From assembly GCA_038210445.1 (NCBI GenBank), contig JBBQWQ010000008.1:1-64000 (forward strand): a stretch of 64,000 bases of DNA, written 5' to 3'. Positions 40,390 through 49,350 of this stretch are shown piece by piece. Source of the stretch: JABFRG01 sp038210445 (GTDB lineage Bacteria > Myxococcota_A > Polyangia > Polyangiales > Polyangiaceae). Made by a program: the position numbers and the translations under genes. The notes beneath the pieces are model-generated. The model saw nothing but the letters and a program-made list of their open reading frames with translations. It was not told the DNA's origin and did not search any database. Every line of letters starts with the position of its first letter. The first letter of the stretch is position 1.

Positions 40390-41484
40390 TCAGGCGACGG
40401 TGGGCGCGTCGAAGACCCACTGGAGCGAGCTCGGCACGAGCGCCCGGCCGCGCTCATGGGGCGGCCGCGGCGTCGAGAGTGTGTTCCAGAGCAGGAACGT
40501 CTTCTTGGCGTACGCGGGCATGGCGAGCAACGCGCGCAGCCCGGCCAGCGCCTTGCCGCTGTAGGTGATCTCCCCCGGTGCGCCGGTCAGGTCTTCGAGC
40601 CGGGCTGCGCCGTCGATGGCCTCGGCGGTGGGATAGCCGTAGCCTTCGCCGATGGCGCCGTGAAAGAGCGAGAAGCGAACGCGCTCGGCAACATCCGGGA
40701 AGCTCGGGTCGCGGGCCCGGAGAAAGCCGGCGGTGTTGCGCACCAGCCGCTGCACCATGAAGCGGTTGCAAGCGATGCGCGCAGTGATGCGCACGCCGAT
40801 GATCTCGGTCTCCCAACCCAGGTACGCGGCGCCAAGGGCGAGCGCCGCCATGGTGCCGGAGCTACCGGTAGGGAGCACGATGACGTCGGGTCGCGGGGCT
40901 TCGCCTCGCTCCACCTGACGCCCGAGCTCGAGCATTGCGTCGATGTAGCCGAGGTTGGCGCGGGGCCCGGAGGCGCCGGGAAAGATGAAGTAGTTTTCGG
41001 GCTCACGCGGCGCGCGTCGTCGCTGCGCGCGCACCGCCCGAAGGAAGGTTCCGGCGTACCCTCCGCCGTACACCAGCTCGGCGCCCGCCTGCGCGAAGCC
41101 CGCCAGCGAGTGCTGCGCGAACCGGGTGAGCGGTTGATCGAAGAGCACCGCGCGCACGTCGAACCCCAGCTCCTTGCCGAACAGAACCGTGGCCATCACC
41201 TGGGTGGAGGCGAGGCCGCCGACGGTGACGATGCGCTTGGCGCCGCGCTTCTTGGCCTCTGCGAACACGAACTCGAAGCGCCGAATCTTGTTGCCGCCGT
41301 AGAGCGGTGACGCGAGATCGTCGCGCTTCATAAAGACGCCTTCCCTTCGTCCGAGCCAAGGGGCGATGGCGTCGCACGGCTCGACGGCGGTCGGGGCGTG
41401 GGCCAGCGGCAGCCACGGCAGCGACCCCTCGAGGCGCGGAAATACGTCGAAGAGGAGCGGCCGTTTGCGACGTTGGGGAAGCAC
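40390..41484 (-). CDS. PLP-dependent deaminase / D-cysteine desulfhydrase-like enzyme
   Basis: 364 residues of the fold-type II PLP family that includes ACC deaminase and D-cysteine desulfhydrase. The PLP lysine is K66 in SPLYGGNKIRRF. Other family blocks: VTVGGLASTQVMA, the phosphate loop VLPTGSSGTMAALALG, and FHGAIGEGYGYPTAEA near the C-terminus. It would break down a small amino acid in the cytoplasm; ACC versus D-cysteine cannot be settled by eye. It is 22 bp from the next gene on the same strand. Confidence 0.85.
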   Translation of the reverse strand: MLPQRRKRPLLFDVFPRLEGSLPWLPLAHAPTAVEPCDAIAPWLGRREGVFMKRDDLASPLYGGNKIRRFEFVFAEAKKRGAKRIVTVGGLASTQVMATVLFGKELGFDVRAVLFDQPLTRFAQHSLAGFAQAGAELVYGGGYAGTFLRAVRAQRRRAPREPENYFIFPGASGPRANLGYIDAMLELGRQVERGEAPRPDVIVLPTGSSGTMAALALGAAYLGWETEIIGVRITARIACNRFMVQRLVRNTAGFLRARDPSFPDVAERVRFSLFHGAIGEGYGYPTAEAIDGAARLEDLTGAPGEITYSGKALAGLRALLAMPAYAKKTFLLWNTLSTPRPPHERGRALVPSSLQWVFDAPTVA

Positions 41485-41506
41485 GCGTCGAGAGCGTATC
41501 AGGCTC

Positions 41507-42199
41507 TCAGGAGCCGCGGCCGGTCTTCGCGGGCCGCGACTCCATGGCGCCCACGCAGCTGGCGGAGCCGTGCTCCTCTTTGACCAGCTCCATGTTGCCG
41601 GCGGCGAACACGCGCACGATCTCCTCCGACGGACCGAAGCAACTGTCGCTCTTCAGGTGTACTTCGTAGGCGGAGCCCACCCGGCGCACCGAGTTCTTGC
41701 AGTCGGGGGTGATGCCGTAGGTGACCGCCGCCACCGCTGCGGCCTTGGCCGGCGTGTCGATGGGTGAGAGCGCCTGACCGCTGGTGGTGGCGTGCTGATC
41801 GACCACCGTGACCTGGTCGTCCTTGGTGGCCACCAGGTACATGAAGCCCGACATGCGACCGTGCGAGCCGTTGCTCCAGCCATCGGCCGCCTTTGCTTCG
41901 GCCAACTGCGCCTCGCATGCGGGCTTGTTCTTGGCGTTCTTGCAAGGCTCGCCCGACTTGGCCATCACCCGGAACTGCCCGCTCTGCTCGGCCTGGCGCA
42001 GCTCTGCGTAGTCGAAGCTGCCGAGGAAGGCGTCGGTGAGCGAGAACTGCTCTCCCGGGCATGCCGCCTCGTTGAAGCTGCCCCAGCCGGCGAAGGTGCG
42101 ACACGACGCGCTCGAACCGAGCACCGCCACCGCAGCAGCTGCCGCCGCGAACGTCAGAGAGGCGGAGCGAACGCGGGAGAACGTACGGGAGGTGCGCAT
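41507..42199 (-). CDS. hypothetical exported protein
   Basis: 230 residues from ATG 42197-42199. The signal peptide has an Arg-rich start (MRTSRTFSRVRSASLTF), a long Ala run and GSSASC, so cleavage by signal peptidase I or II is possible. Seven further cysteines (AACPGEQF, GEPCKN, PDCKNS, SDSCFGP, ASCVG among them) suggest a disulphide-rich extracytoplasmic domain. No family recognised. The promoter region is shared with the divergent Rieske gene (102 bp apart). Confidence 0.8.
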   Translation of the reverse strand: MRTSRTFSRVRSASLTFAAAAAAVAVLGSSASCRTFAGWGSFNEAACPGEQFSLTDAFLGSFDYAELRQAEQSGQFRVMAKSGEPCKNAKNKPACEAQLAEAKAADGWSNGSHGRMSGFMYLVATKDDQVTVVDQHATTSGQALSPIDTPAKAAAVAAVTYGITPDCKNSVRRVGSAYEVHLKSDSCFGPSEEIVRVFAAGNMELVKEEHGSASCVGAMESRPAKTGRGS

Positions 42200-42301
42200 G
42201 CCGCCTCTATACGGCAGCCCGCAAGGGTTGCACAGCCCTGCGGTGGGGGTCGCGATCCTTGCATGCGCACGGCCTTGGCCGCTGATGGTAACGTGAGGGC
42301 C

Positions 42302-43399
42302 ATGGAAACCGAAGTCGACGGCGGCTCGTCCAGCGGCGGTCTGGTGCAGCTCCGAAAGGGGCGCGCGTCGGTCGTGCACTTGCCGGACCACTGGTTCATT
42401 CTCTGCCTCTCGTCGGAGCTCCGGAGCAAACCCATCGTCCGCGAGCTGTTCGGTACCAAGCTCGTGCTGTTCCGCGACGGCGCGGGAACGGTGGGCGCGC
42501 TGCTCGATCGCTGCCCGCACCGCAACGTGCCGCTCTCCGAGGGCGCCGTGCACAAAGACGGCACGCTGCAGTGCGCCTACCACGGCTGGCGCTTCGATGC
42601 CGGAGGCGCCTGTCGCTTCATTCCCTCACTTCCCGGCGAGCCCGACGGCAAGGCCCGCCGCGCGCTGGCCTTTCCCACCCGCGAGCAAGACGGCTTCGTG
42701 TGGGTGTACTCTACACCCACCGAGAAGGGCGAGCCCACCTCTGCGCCGCACGCCTTCGCATACAAAGACAAACCGGGCTACAGCACGGTAACCCAGGTGG
42801 TCGAGGCCAAGGGCACCCTGTACTCCACCATCGAGAACGCCCTCGACGTGCCGCACACGGCGTTTTTGCACCGCGGCCTGTTCCGCTCCGAAAGCCGCGG
42901 CATCGCCATCACCGCAAAGGTGCACCGCACCAACGACCGCGTCGAGGCCGAATACGTGGGCGAGCCGCGGCCGCCCGGCGCCATCGCGCGCATTCTCTCG
43001 CCGTCGGGCGGCATCGTCACGCACTTCGATCGCTTCATCCTGCCCTCGGTGGCCCAGGTCGAGTATCGCATCGGCACCGAGAACCACATTGTAGTCGACT
43101 CGGTGATGACGCCGGTGTCCGACTACGTGACGCGCATCTACGCGGTGGTGACCTTTCGCGCACGCGTGCCGCACTGGGCCATTCAGCCTTTCATCAAGCC
43201 GCTCGCGCTCAAGGTCTTCCAGCAAGACGCGGTCATCCTCGAGAAGCAGACCGAGACCATCCAGCGGTTCGGCGGCGAGCAATTCGTCTCCACCGAGATC
43301 GACGTCCTTGGGCGCCACATCTGGCGGCTCTTGCGGGCGGCCGAGCGGGGCGAAAAGCACGGCGCCGAAGAGACCGCCGAGGTCTCGCTGGTGGTGTGA
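42302..43399 (+). CDS. Rieske non-heme iron oxygenase
   Basis: 365 residues; ATG 42302. Rieske 2Fe-2S ligands C71-x-H73 (CPHR) and C91-x2-H94 (CAYHGW). The catalytic iron site is D182, H185, H190 (LDVPHTAFLH), giving the D-x2-H-x4-H pattern. The layout resembles the chlorophyllide/pheophorbide/cholesterol-7-desaturase branch of single-component-type oxygenases more than ring-hydroxylating dioxygenases. It uses O2 and a separate reductase; none is encoded nearby. The GTG at 43396 in its own stop region could start the downstream GST, so the two are probably cotranscribed. Confidence 0.9.
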   Translation: METEVDGGSSSGGLVQLRKGRASVVHLPDHWFILCLSSELRSKPIVRELFGTKLVLFRDGAGTVGALLDRCPHRNVPLSEGAVHKDGTLQCAYHGWRFDAGGACRFIPSLPGEPDGKARRALAFPTREQDGFVWVYSTPTEKGEPTSAPHAFAYKDKPGYSTVTQVVEAKGTLYSTIENALDVPHTAFLHRGLFRSESRGIAITAKVHRTNDRVEAEYVGEPRPPGAIARILSPSGGIVTHFDRFILPSVAQVEYRIGTENHIVVDSVMTPVSDYVTRIYAVVTFRARVPHWAIQPFIKPLALKVFQQDAVILEKQTETIQRFGGEQFVSTEIDVLGRHIWRLLRAAERGEKHGAEETAEVSLVV

Positions 43400-43428
43400 G
43401 CGAGCAAGATCCCGTAGATTGGTCGACG

Positions 43429-44028
43429 ATGAAACTTCTGTATTCGGCGACCTCGCCCTTCGCGCGCAAGGTTCGGGTGGTCGCGGTGGAGCTCGGCGTG
43501 CAGCTCGAAGAGGTGCCGGTGGCGACGCTGCCCACCAAGCCGGACGCCATCCTCGCCGCCCACAACCCGCTTTCGAAGATTCCTACATTGGTGCGCGACG
43601 ATGGCAGCGTGCTCTACGACTCGCGGGTCATCTGCGAGTGGCTCGACGCCGAGGCCGGGAGCAAGCTCTTGCCCGCCAAAGGCGCAGCCCGCTGGGACAC
43701 GCTGCGCAGGCAAGCGCTGGCCGACGGCATCGCCGACGCCGCGGTGCTGGTGCGCTACGAGACGGTCTTCCGGCCGGAAGACAAGCGCTGGGACGACTGG
43801 ACCCGCGGGCAGCTCGGCAAGATCAAGTCCGGGCTCGACGCGCTCGAAACCGATGCCAAGAACGTGGGCCAAAGCTTCGACCTCGGCCACATCTCGGCGG
43901 TATGTGCGCTCGGGTATCTCGAGTTTCGCAACATCGTCTCCGATCCGCTGAAGAACCGCCCACGTCTCGCGGCCTTCTTGGCCTCGGCGCTCAGCCGCCC
44001 TTCGGTCACCAGCACCATGCTCGCCTGA
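43429..44028 (+). CDS. glutathione S-transferase family protein
   Basis: 199 residues from ATG 43429. N-terminal thioredoxin-like domain MKLLYSATSPFARKVRVVA with Ser8/Ser9 in the position of the catalytic residue, NPLSKIPTLV with the cis-Pro, and LYDSRVICEWLD for glutathione gamma-Glu binding. The C-terminal half is all-helical. A GTG at 43396 overlapping the Rieske stop would add 11 residues. The family conjugates or reduces electrophiles with glutathione in the cytoplasm. Its stop lies one base from the convergent amidohydrolase stop. Confidence 0.9.
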   Translation: MKLLYSATSPFARKVRVVAVELGVQLEEVPVATLPTKPDAILAAHNPLSKIPTLVRDDGSVLYDSRVICEWLDAEAGSKLLPAKGAARWDTLRRQALADGIADAAVLVRYETVFRPEDKRWDDWTRGQLGKIKSGLDALETDAKNVGQSFDLGHISAVCALGYLEFRNIVSDPLKNRPRLAAFLASALSRPSVTSTMLA

Positions 44029-44029
44029 T

Positions 44030-45046
44030 TCAGGCGTCGGCCAAGCGCAGCAGCCGCGCGGCGTTTTCGTAGAGCACCTTGCGCCGCAGATCGCGCTTGC
44101 CCTCGGTGGCGATGAGCACCTTCGCGATGGGGAGGGCCATGTGGTAGAACGGCCAATCCGAGCCCAGGGTGATGCGATCCGGGTTCGCCGACTCGACGAT
44201 GCGCCGCACCCCGTGCAGACCCTGCGAAGAGATCTCCAGGTATACGTTCGGGTACTTCTTCACCAGCGCCAGCGCGTCCTCGAACTGCAGCGCGCCGGCG
44301 TGCCCCAGCACGAATGTGGTCTTGGGGTTCTCGGCGACGGGCTTCTCGTAGAAGCGCACCTGGCACCGGTGATCGGCGCCCTTGGAGACGATGCCCACCG
44401 GGCCGCAGTGCCAGAGCACGATGAGGTTCCGATCGCCGCACATTCGGTACAGCTTCATGGCGCGGGCGTCGTCGGGGCGAACGCCCTGCACCGCCGGGTG
44501 CACCTTGATGCCGCGCGCGCCGCGGTGGGCCTGGGCGTCGAGCTTGCCGGCCACGTCCCACGAGTAAGGGTGCACCGAGCCAAAGCTCACCATGCGCTCG
44601 GTGCGCTTGCCGGCCTCGAGCGCGTAGGTGGCGTTGTGCGAGAGCACCGGAAAGTCGATGGGCAGGAGCACCGAGCGCTCGACGCCCATTTCGTCCATTT
44701 CGCGCACCATATTGGGCACGGTGTGCGTGCGCCGCATGCCCGAGGCGCCCAGGCTGCGCAGCGAGAGGTCGACCTTCATCTCGCGCAGGGCGGCCGGAGG
44801 AAAGTTCCGGTTGCTGTAGGGGTCGAGATCGAGCGGGCAGCAGGTGGGTAGGTAGTGCTCGGTGCGCGGGTGCTCCCGGTAAAGGTCGAGCTGCATCGGA
44901 CGCACGTAGGCGAGCGCCACGTGGGTGTGCATGTCGATGATGGGGCCCACGCTCTTGTCGGAGAGCACCACCCGATCGTCGTAGGCCGAGAACCAGGGCA
45001 ACCGGGAGAGGTCGGCCAGGTTCGAGAACGATGTAGGATGCATCAT
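44030..45046 (-). CDS. amidohydrolase family (Amidohydro_2) metalloenzyme
   Basis: 338 residues. A TIM-barrel amidohydrolase: metal-binding MHTH (near residue 40), GIKVHPAVQG, LIVLWHCGP, FVLGHAG and the catalytic Asp in ITLGSDWPF. This layout matches the ACMSD/Amidohydro_2 group, which decarboxylates or hydrolyses small ring-derived acids. No signal peptide, so cytoplasmic. Its ATG overlaps the stop of the upstream lipoprotein gene (45043-45046, ATGA), making it the last gene of a porin-lipoprotein-amidohydrolase operon. Confidence 0.88.
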   Translation of the reverse strand: MMHPTSFSNLADLSRLPWFSAYDDRVVLSDKSVGPIIDMHTHVALAYVRPMQLDLYREHPRTEHYLPTCCPLDLDPYSNRNFPPAALREMKVDLSLRSLGASGMRRTHTVPNMVREMDEMGVERSVLLPIDFPVLSHNATYALEAGKRTERMVSFGSVHPYSWDVAGKLDAQAHRGARGIKVHPAVQGVRPDDARAMKLYRMCGDRNLIVLWHCGPVGIVSKGADHRCQVRFYEKPVAENPKTTFVLGHAGALQFEDALALVKKYPNVYLEISSQGLHGVRRIVESANPDRITLGSDWPFYHMALPIAKVLIATEGKRDLRRKVLYENAARLLRLADA

Positions 45047-46104
45047 TCTACGGTCGCTGCCGGCACGTTCTTGGGTACCTCGTCGCCCCGCAGGCTGCGC
45101 GAGGTGACCGTTCCGGTGGCCTTGCCCAGGGGGTTCGAGCCCAGGAGAATTTCGTCGGCGTTGCCGTTGCCGGTGGCGCGCAGGGTCTCACCCTCCTTCT
45201 TGTACGAGGCCACCACGGTGAGCGCGCGCACGGTGACCGCCGGCTGTTGCACCACCAGGTTGGCCGGCGCGGTGGCGATGGCCACGGTGGTGTCGTCGAT
45301 GTCCTCGGCGCAGCCGCGCACTGCAACGCCGTAGCCGGTGGGGGGCGTAGGGTTCGGTTCGAAGTCGGGGAAGGTGTCGACGTTCGCCGCGCGCTCCGAG
45401 GGCTGCACGCACTTCTTTTCCGGGAGCGTCTGGCAGGCGTCTTCGGCCTTGCAGCCGAGCCCCGGGCAGCGCGACAGATCGCGGAGTCGGTCGGCGTTGG
45501 TGAACTGCCCGCGGAAGAGGCCGGTGGTGGGGTCGACGGTGATGTTGCCGTACAGCTGAATCTGCGTGCCGATGGGCGACTCGACGTTCAAGAGAAAGAA
45601 GTACACGCCGCTGGTGAAGAGCTTAGTTCCCTTTCCCGAGCACTTGAAGTCGTAGGCGAAGGGGATGCGGACGCGGGTATTGATGGTGCGCCCGTCGCCG
45701 TCGCGACGCAGCCCCGGCTCCACCAGCAGCGCCAGCTTCTGCCCCACCGGAAAACGCGCGCTGGGCTTGATGAGAAAGAGGGTCTGGTCTGGCGAGAGCT
45801 CGCTCTTGCCGAAGAACTCGTCGGGCCCCGCCGGATCGCCCACGTACTCGTAGAAGGGCTTCACCTCGGTGCTCTGATCACCGCGCTCGTCGGGGAGGTT
45901 GCCCTCGTCGTCGACGTCGAGCGGTACCACCTTCGTCTTGAGCGTGCTGACGTCGATGGCTTTGGAGAAGCGCACCGCGAGCGGGGCCGCAGGATCGGGG
46001 AGCACCCCGGCCACCGCGCCTTCGATGGTCGGCTCCGGCGGGCCGTCGAACGACTCGCAGGAGAGCGCCAAGAAGGGGACCACAACGTAGAAGCGTTTCA
46101 TCAT
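45043..46104 (-). CDS. lipoprotein with Ig-like (Big_5) domain
   Basis: 353 residues; two adjacent ATGs at 46104 and 46101. Signal MMKRFYVVVPFLALSC with lipobox LALSC (Cys16). An N-terminal bacterial Ig-like segment (LPDPAAPLAVRFSKAIDVST) is followed by beta-rich sequence and a Cys-rich insert (RCPGLGCKAEDACQ). Such proteins are usually anchored in the outer membrane. Its gene lies 10 bp after the porin stop and overlaps the amidohydrolase start, so the three should be made together. Role unknown. Confidence 0.88.
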   Translation of the reverse strand: MMKRFYVVVPFLALSCESFDGPPEPTIEGAVAGVLPDPAAPLAVRFSKAIDVSTLKTKVVPLDVDDEGNLPDERGDQSTEVKPFYEYVGDPAGPDEFFGKSELSPDQTLFLIKPSARFPVGQKLALLVEPGLRRDGDGRTINTRVRIPFAYDFKCSGKGTKLFTSGVYFFLLNVESPIGTQIQLYGNITVDPTTGLFRGQFTNADRLRDLSRCPGLGCKAEDACQTLPEKKCVQPSERAANVDTFPDFEPNPTPPTGYGVAVRGCAEDIDDTTVAIATAPANLVVQQPAVTVRALTVVASYKKEGETLRATGNGNADEILLGSNPLGKATGTVTSRSLRGDEVPKNVPAATVE

Positions 46105-46114
46105 GGTCGGTCTT

Positions 46115-47866
46115 TCAGAAGAAGAACGTGGTGCGCCCCTGCATGAGGAGGCTGTTGACGGCGTAGCCGTTCTTGTCTTGCAGGGCGTCGCCGGGAACCA
46201 GGAACGCCGTCTCGAAGTCGAAGGAGAAGTGCTCCTTGAAACGGTACTGAATGCGGAGATCGAGCTCGGTGCCGTAGTAGCTGCCGGGCTTGCCGCCCAC
46301 GTAGTTCACCAGATCGTCCTCGATGCTCTTGCCGTCGCGCTTCTGCTGCGAGGCGACCGGGTCGATGGTCCGCTCGGGCGACCAGGCCATGAGCACGCCG
46401 CCGCGCACCAAGAGGCCCTTGAACGGCCGCAAATCGAACTGCGGAAAGATGGCCATGGCATTGGTGAAGGAGCCACGACTTGCAATCGACTCCACCGGGA
46501 TGGTGGGCGCATTGAGGCCCTTGAGCAGCTCGGTGGCGGCCGCCGCGGAGCGGGCGGTCTGGTAGGCGAGAATGTGCTCGAAGAGCAGGAGGCCGACGTT
46601 GGAGTCTTCCGAGAAGCGGTACTGCGTGAGCGGCGTTCGCACCTGGGGGTCGGCGTCGCCGGAGGCGTAGTCGGCCTCCAGATAGGCCGTGAAGAGCGGC
46701 CGGTCGTAGCGGAGCACGCCGCGCATACCGAGCTGGCGAATGGTCTGGCTCACTGCGGGATCGTTGGTGATCAAACGAAAAGCCTCGGCCACCTCGCGGG
46801 TCTCTCCCAGAATGACCGCCGCATCGAGCCCGGCGTAAAAGTCGCCGAAGCGCGAGGTGAGACGACCGTTGAAGGCGTGGATGTGGGTGCCGTTCTTGCG
46901 GTCCCAGCGGTAGGTGTGGATGAGCCGGCCTTCGAGGTCCTTGCCGATCGGGTGCTCCTTGGCCAGAAAGCGCACCGCGGTGTTCCACTCCTGCAGATCG
47001 TCGGCGAACTTGTGCAAGTCGTCTTGCACCAGCTTGTCGTACGCCAAGATGAGGAAGAGCCCCTCGGAGTCGGAGGTGTTTCGGTCGGCCTTGGACTTGA
47101 ACGCCTCGAGCGGCTTGGTGGCAAAGAGGATGCGGTCGACGTTGTTGCCGCGGTACGAGATGCCGAAGCGGTTCTTGCGGCCGTCGCCGTCGTTCACCGC
47201 AACGCCGGCGCCAGCAGTGAAGGCCTGGCGCCCCACCCGCAGAAGACCGAAGGGCAACAGCACCTCGCCGTAGGCCCGGCGAATCAGGATGGGATCGCCG
47301 GCGCAGAGGCCCATCTTGTAGGAGTTGATGTCGACCGGCGCCGCGGGGTTGGTTTGCACCACGCACATGCGCGCGTTGTTGGCGTTGGTGGTGTTGACGT
47401 TGGCGCCGCTGGTGGAAGCAGGGTCGCCGGCGTAGTTTCCGTTGTCGCCCCAAAGCGTGCCTTCGAGGGCGTCTACCGAGGCGACGATGCGAACCTTGTC
47501 CTTGTAGTCGACGGCGCCGTCGAGGCGAAGTCGATGGTCGAAGAACGAGAGCTTGGTGTCGGTGTCGCTGTTCAGGTTCACCGGCGAGATGAAGGTGGCG
47601 GTGGCGCGGTACTCGGCGGCCCCACGAAAGCCGATGGGGCCTAGCACCAGCCGCGACGGCCGCGTTCCCGGGTCCGAGTCGGACCACGGCTCGGGCCAGT
47701 TGCGATCGGGATTCTGCGCGTCGCGCGAGGTCATGCTCGGCGCCTCGGGGGGCGCCGGATCCGGCTCCTCGGCGGCGTCGTCGGCAAGCGCGAGCGACGG
47801 CAGTGCGAGGAGGGTGATCGCCAGCAAAGCACCGAGACGCGAGGGACCCGAAGAAATGTGTCTCAC
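46115..47866 (-). CDS. outer-membrane beta-barrel porin-like protein
   Basis: 583 residues. Signal peptide MRHISSGPSRLGALLAITLL to about residue 28. The body is alternating amphipathic strands (FRGAAEYRATATFIS, LRLDGAVDYKDKVRIVASV, LLVRGGVLMAWS, LDLRIQYRFKEHFSFDFETA) and the protein ends in a beta-signal with terminal Phe (MQGRTTFFF), as expected for a barrel inserted by the BAM complex. No family name is certain; alginate-export or phosphate-porin-like barrels are similar in length. First gene of the three-gene operon, so it may import the substrate of the amidohydrolase. Confidence 0.85.
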   Translation of the reverse strand: MRHISSGPSRLGALLAITLLALPSLALADDAAEEPDPAPPEAPSMTSRDAQNPDRNWPEPWSDSDPGTRPSRLVLGPIGFRGAAEYRATATFISPVNLNSDTDTKLSFFDHRLRLDGAVDYKDKVRIVASVDALEGTLWGDNGNYAGDPASTSGANVNTTNANNARMCVVQTNPAAPVDINSYKMGLCAGDPILIRRAYGEVLLPFGLLRVGRQAFTAGAGVAVNDGDGRKNRFGISYRGNNVDRILFATKPLEAFKSKADRNTSDSEGLFLILAYDKLVQDDLHKFADDLQEWNTAVRFLAKEHPIGKDLEGRLIHTYRWDRKNGTHIHAFNGRLTSRFGDFYAGLDAAVILGETREVAEAFRLITNDPAVSQTIRQLGMRGVLRYDRPLFTAYLEADYASGDADPQVRTPLTQYRFSEDSNVGLLLFEHILAYQTARSAAAATELLKGLNAPTIPVESIASRGSFTNAMAIFPQFDLRPFKGLLVRGGVLMAWSPERTIDPVASQQKRDGKSIEDDLVNYVGGKPGSYYGTELDLRIQYRFKEHFSFDFETAFLVPGDALQDKNGYAVNSLLMQGRTTFFF

Positions 47867-47950
47867 AGTGCCATTTTATACCAGGGCGCCGGATTTGTCC
47901 CGCACCATTTGCACCGAACGCGCGCGCATTTTATGACCCAACGCGTTACG

Positions 47951-48346
47951 TCAGCGGCAGCGCGCGCGCACCTTTCGCAGTACCGGCACGTCGGCCTCAG
48001 GAAAGCGCGCGTCTTCGAGGTCCTTCGCCTCGGCCCACTGCACCGCCGCCACCTCGATGGCAGTGGGCGCCGGCGACGCCGCGGTGCGGATCGCCTCGAA
48101 GAAGAGCAGCAGCACGGTCTTTTCGGCGTAGCGATAGAACGTCACGTCGACGATCTCGCCCACGGTTGCTTCGATGCCCAGCTCTTCGCGCAGCTCGCGT
48201 TGCAGAGCGGCGCGCGGATCTTCCTCGGCTTCGACCTTGCCCCCGGGAAACTCCCACTTGCCCGCGAGGTGGGTGCCGCTCCGCCGCTGCGAGAGCAGCA
48301 CGCGTCCGTCTTCGATGAGCACCGCTGCTGCCACCAGGACCGTCAT
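47951..48346 (-). CDS. MutT-like Nudix hydrolase
   Basis: 131 residues from ATG 48344-48346. The Nudix box G-x5-E-x7-REU-x-EE-x-GU is complete at 36-58 (GGKVEAEEDP through LREELGI), preceded by GKWEFPGG as in MutT. MutT enzymes hydrolyse 8-oxo-dGTP to the monophosphate and so prevent A:T to C:G mutation. The length fits MutT (about 130). The frame is open further upstream to 48457, but that part lacks conservation. Divergent from the anti-sigma gene, 122 bp apart. Confidence 0.88.
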   Translation of the reverse strand: MTVLVAAAVLIEDGRVLLSQRRSGTHLAGKWEFPGGKVEAEEDPRAALQRELREELGIEATVGEIVDVTFYRYAEKTVLLLFFEAIRTAASPAPTAIEVAAVQWAEAKDLEDARFPEADVPVLRKVRARCR

Positions 48347-48468
48347 GGGCCCACCGATAGCACGAGACCCGACCGCGATGACCAGCCAGGCGGGCGGAGG
48401 GCTTTTCGGCGGAATCTCCGAAGCCGCTGTAACATGAGCAGCGCCCGCCGGGTCCAATCTGCATCGCT

Positions 48469-48711
48469 ATGGCATTTACCTGTGAACAAGTCGCGCGACG
48501 CCTCACCGAGCTCGAAGAGGGTGGGGGCTCCGCTGCGGCTCGTCTTGGCCTGCGCGCCCACCTCGCCTTGTGTCGGCGGTGTCAGCGCTACGTGGAGCAG
48601 ATGAAGCGCGTTCGGGTCGCGCTCTCCGCCTTGCGCGTCGACGCGTTGGCGCCATCGTCGCTGGAGCATGCGCTGGCGACGTTTCGCGGGCGCGCGGCGG
48701 AGGACCGGTAG
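48469..48711 (+). CDS. putative zinc-finger anti-sigma factor
   Basis: 80 residues with H31-x3-C35-x2-C38 (HLALCRRCQRY), the HCC core of zinc-finger anti-sigma (zf-HC2) domains, and an N-terminal helix with CEQVARRLTELEEG. No membrane helix, so it would be a soluble one-domain form. It lies 4 bp before the likely start of the ECF sigma gene and should restrain that sigma factor, possibly with release by oxidation of the zinc site. Gene order is anti-sigma first, the reverse of the usual arrangement. Confidence 0.8.
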   Translation: MAFTCEQVARRLTELEEGGGSAAARLGLRAHLALCRRCQRYVEQMKRVRVALSALRVDALAPSSLEHALATFRGRAAEDR

Positions 48712-48715
48712 CGCG

Positions 48716-49321
48716 GTGCACGCCGATGACGTCGCCCTGGTGGAGGCGCTTCGCTCCGGGGACGAGGCGGCGTTCTCGCGTTTGGTGTCGCGCCTCCATC
48801 CGCGCCTGGTGGCCGTCGCACGCCGAATTCTCGGCTCCACCGAGGAAGCGGAAGATGCGGCGCAGGAGACCTGGCGCCGCGTGGTGCGAGGGCTTGACGC
48901 CTTCGAGGGGCGCAGTCGCTTCGACTCCTGGGTGTTCCAGATCCTGGTGAACCGCGCGCGGACCGCGCGCGGCGCGGCGGCCGTGCGCCGAGAGGAGACC
49001 CTGGCGGCAGAGGGCGAACGCGATCTCCTCGATGGGCAGTTCGATCGCTGGATGCAATGGGGCACCCACCCCGGGGCTTGGGGAAGCCCCGAGGACGAGG
49101 TGCTTTCGGCCGAGGTGCTGCGGGTCGTCTCGGGCGCACTCGACACGCTGCCTGAGCTGCAGCGCCTCGTGCTCCAGCTCCGCGACGTCGAAGGGCAGGA
49201 TGCCGCCGAGACCTGCGCCGCCCTGGGGATCACCGAGTCGAATCAGCGCGTGCTCCTGCACCGCGGCCGCCTCCGGCTGCGAGAGGCCGTGGAACGCAGC
49301 CTCGCGGACGAATCCGTGTAA
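48716..49321 (+). CDS. ECF RNA polymerase sigma factor
   Basis: 201 residues from GTG 48716, with GGAGG 12 bp upstream; ATG 48668, inside the anti-sigma gene, would add 16 residues but has no workable ribosome site. Region 2: FSRLVSRLHPRLVAVARRIL, EDAAQETWRRV and FDSWVFQILVNRAR. Region 4: LDTLPELQRLVLQLRDVEG and ITESNQRVLLHRGRLRLRE. It directs RNA polymerase to stress-type promoters that cannot be named from the sequence. A peroxiredoxin gene follows 29 bp later and may belong to the same unit, suggesting an oxidative stress response. Confidence 0.92.
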   Translation: MHADDVALVEALRSGDEAAFSRLVSRLHPRLVAVARRILGSTEEAEDAAQETWRRVVRGLDAFEGRSRFDSWVFQILVNRARTARGAAAVRREETLAAEGERDLLDGQFDRWMQWGTHPGAWGSPEDEVLSAEVLRVVSGALDTLPELQRLVLQLRDVEGQDAAETCAALGITESNQRVLLHRGRLRLREAVERSLADESV

Positions 49322-49350
49322 CGAAGGCTCGAACCCGAGGTCCAAGCGGC

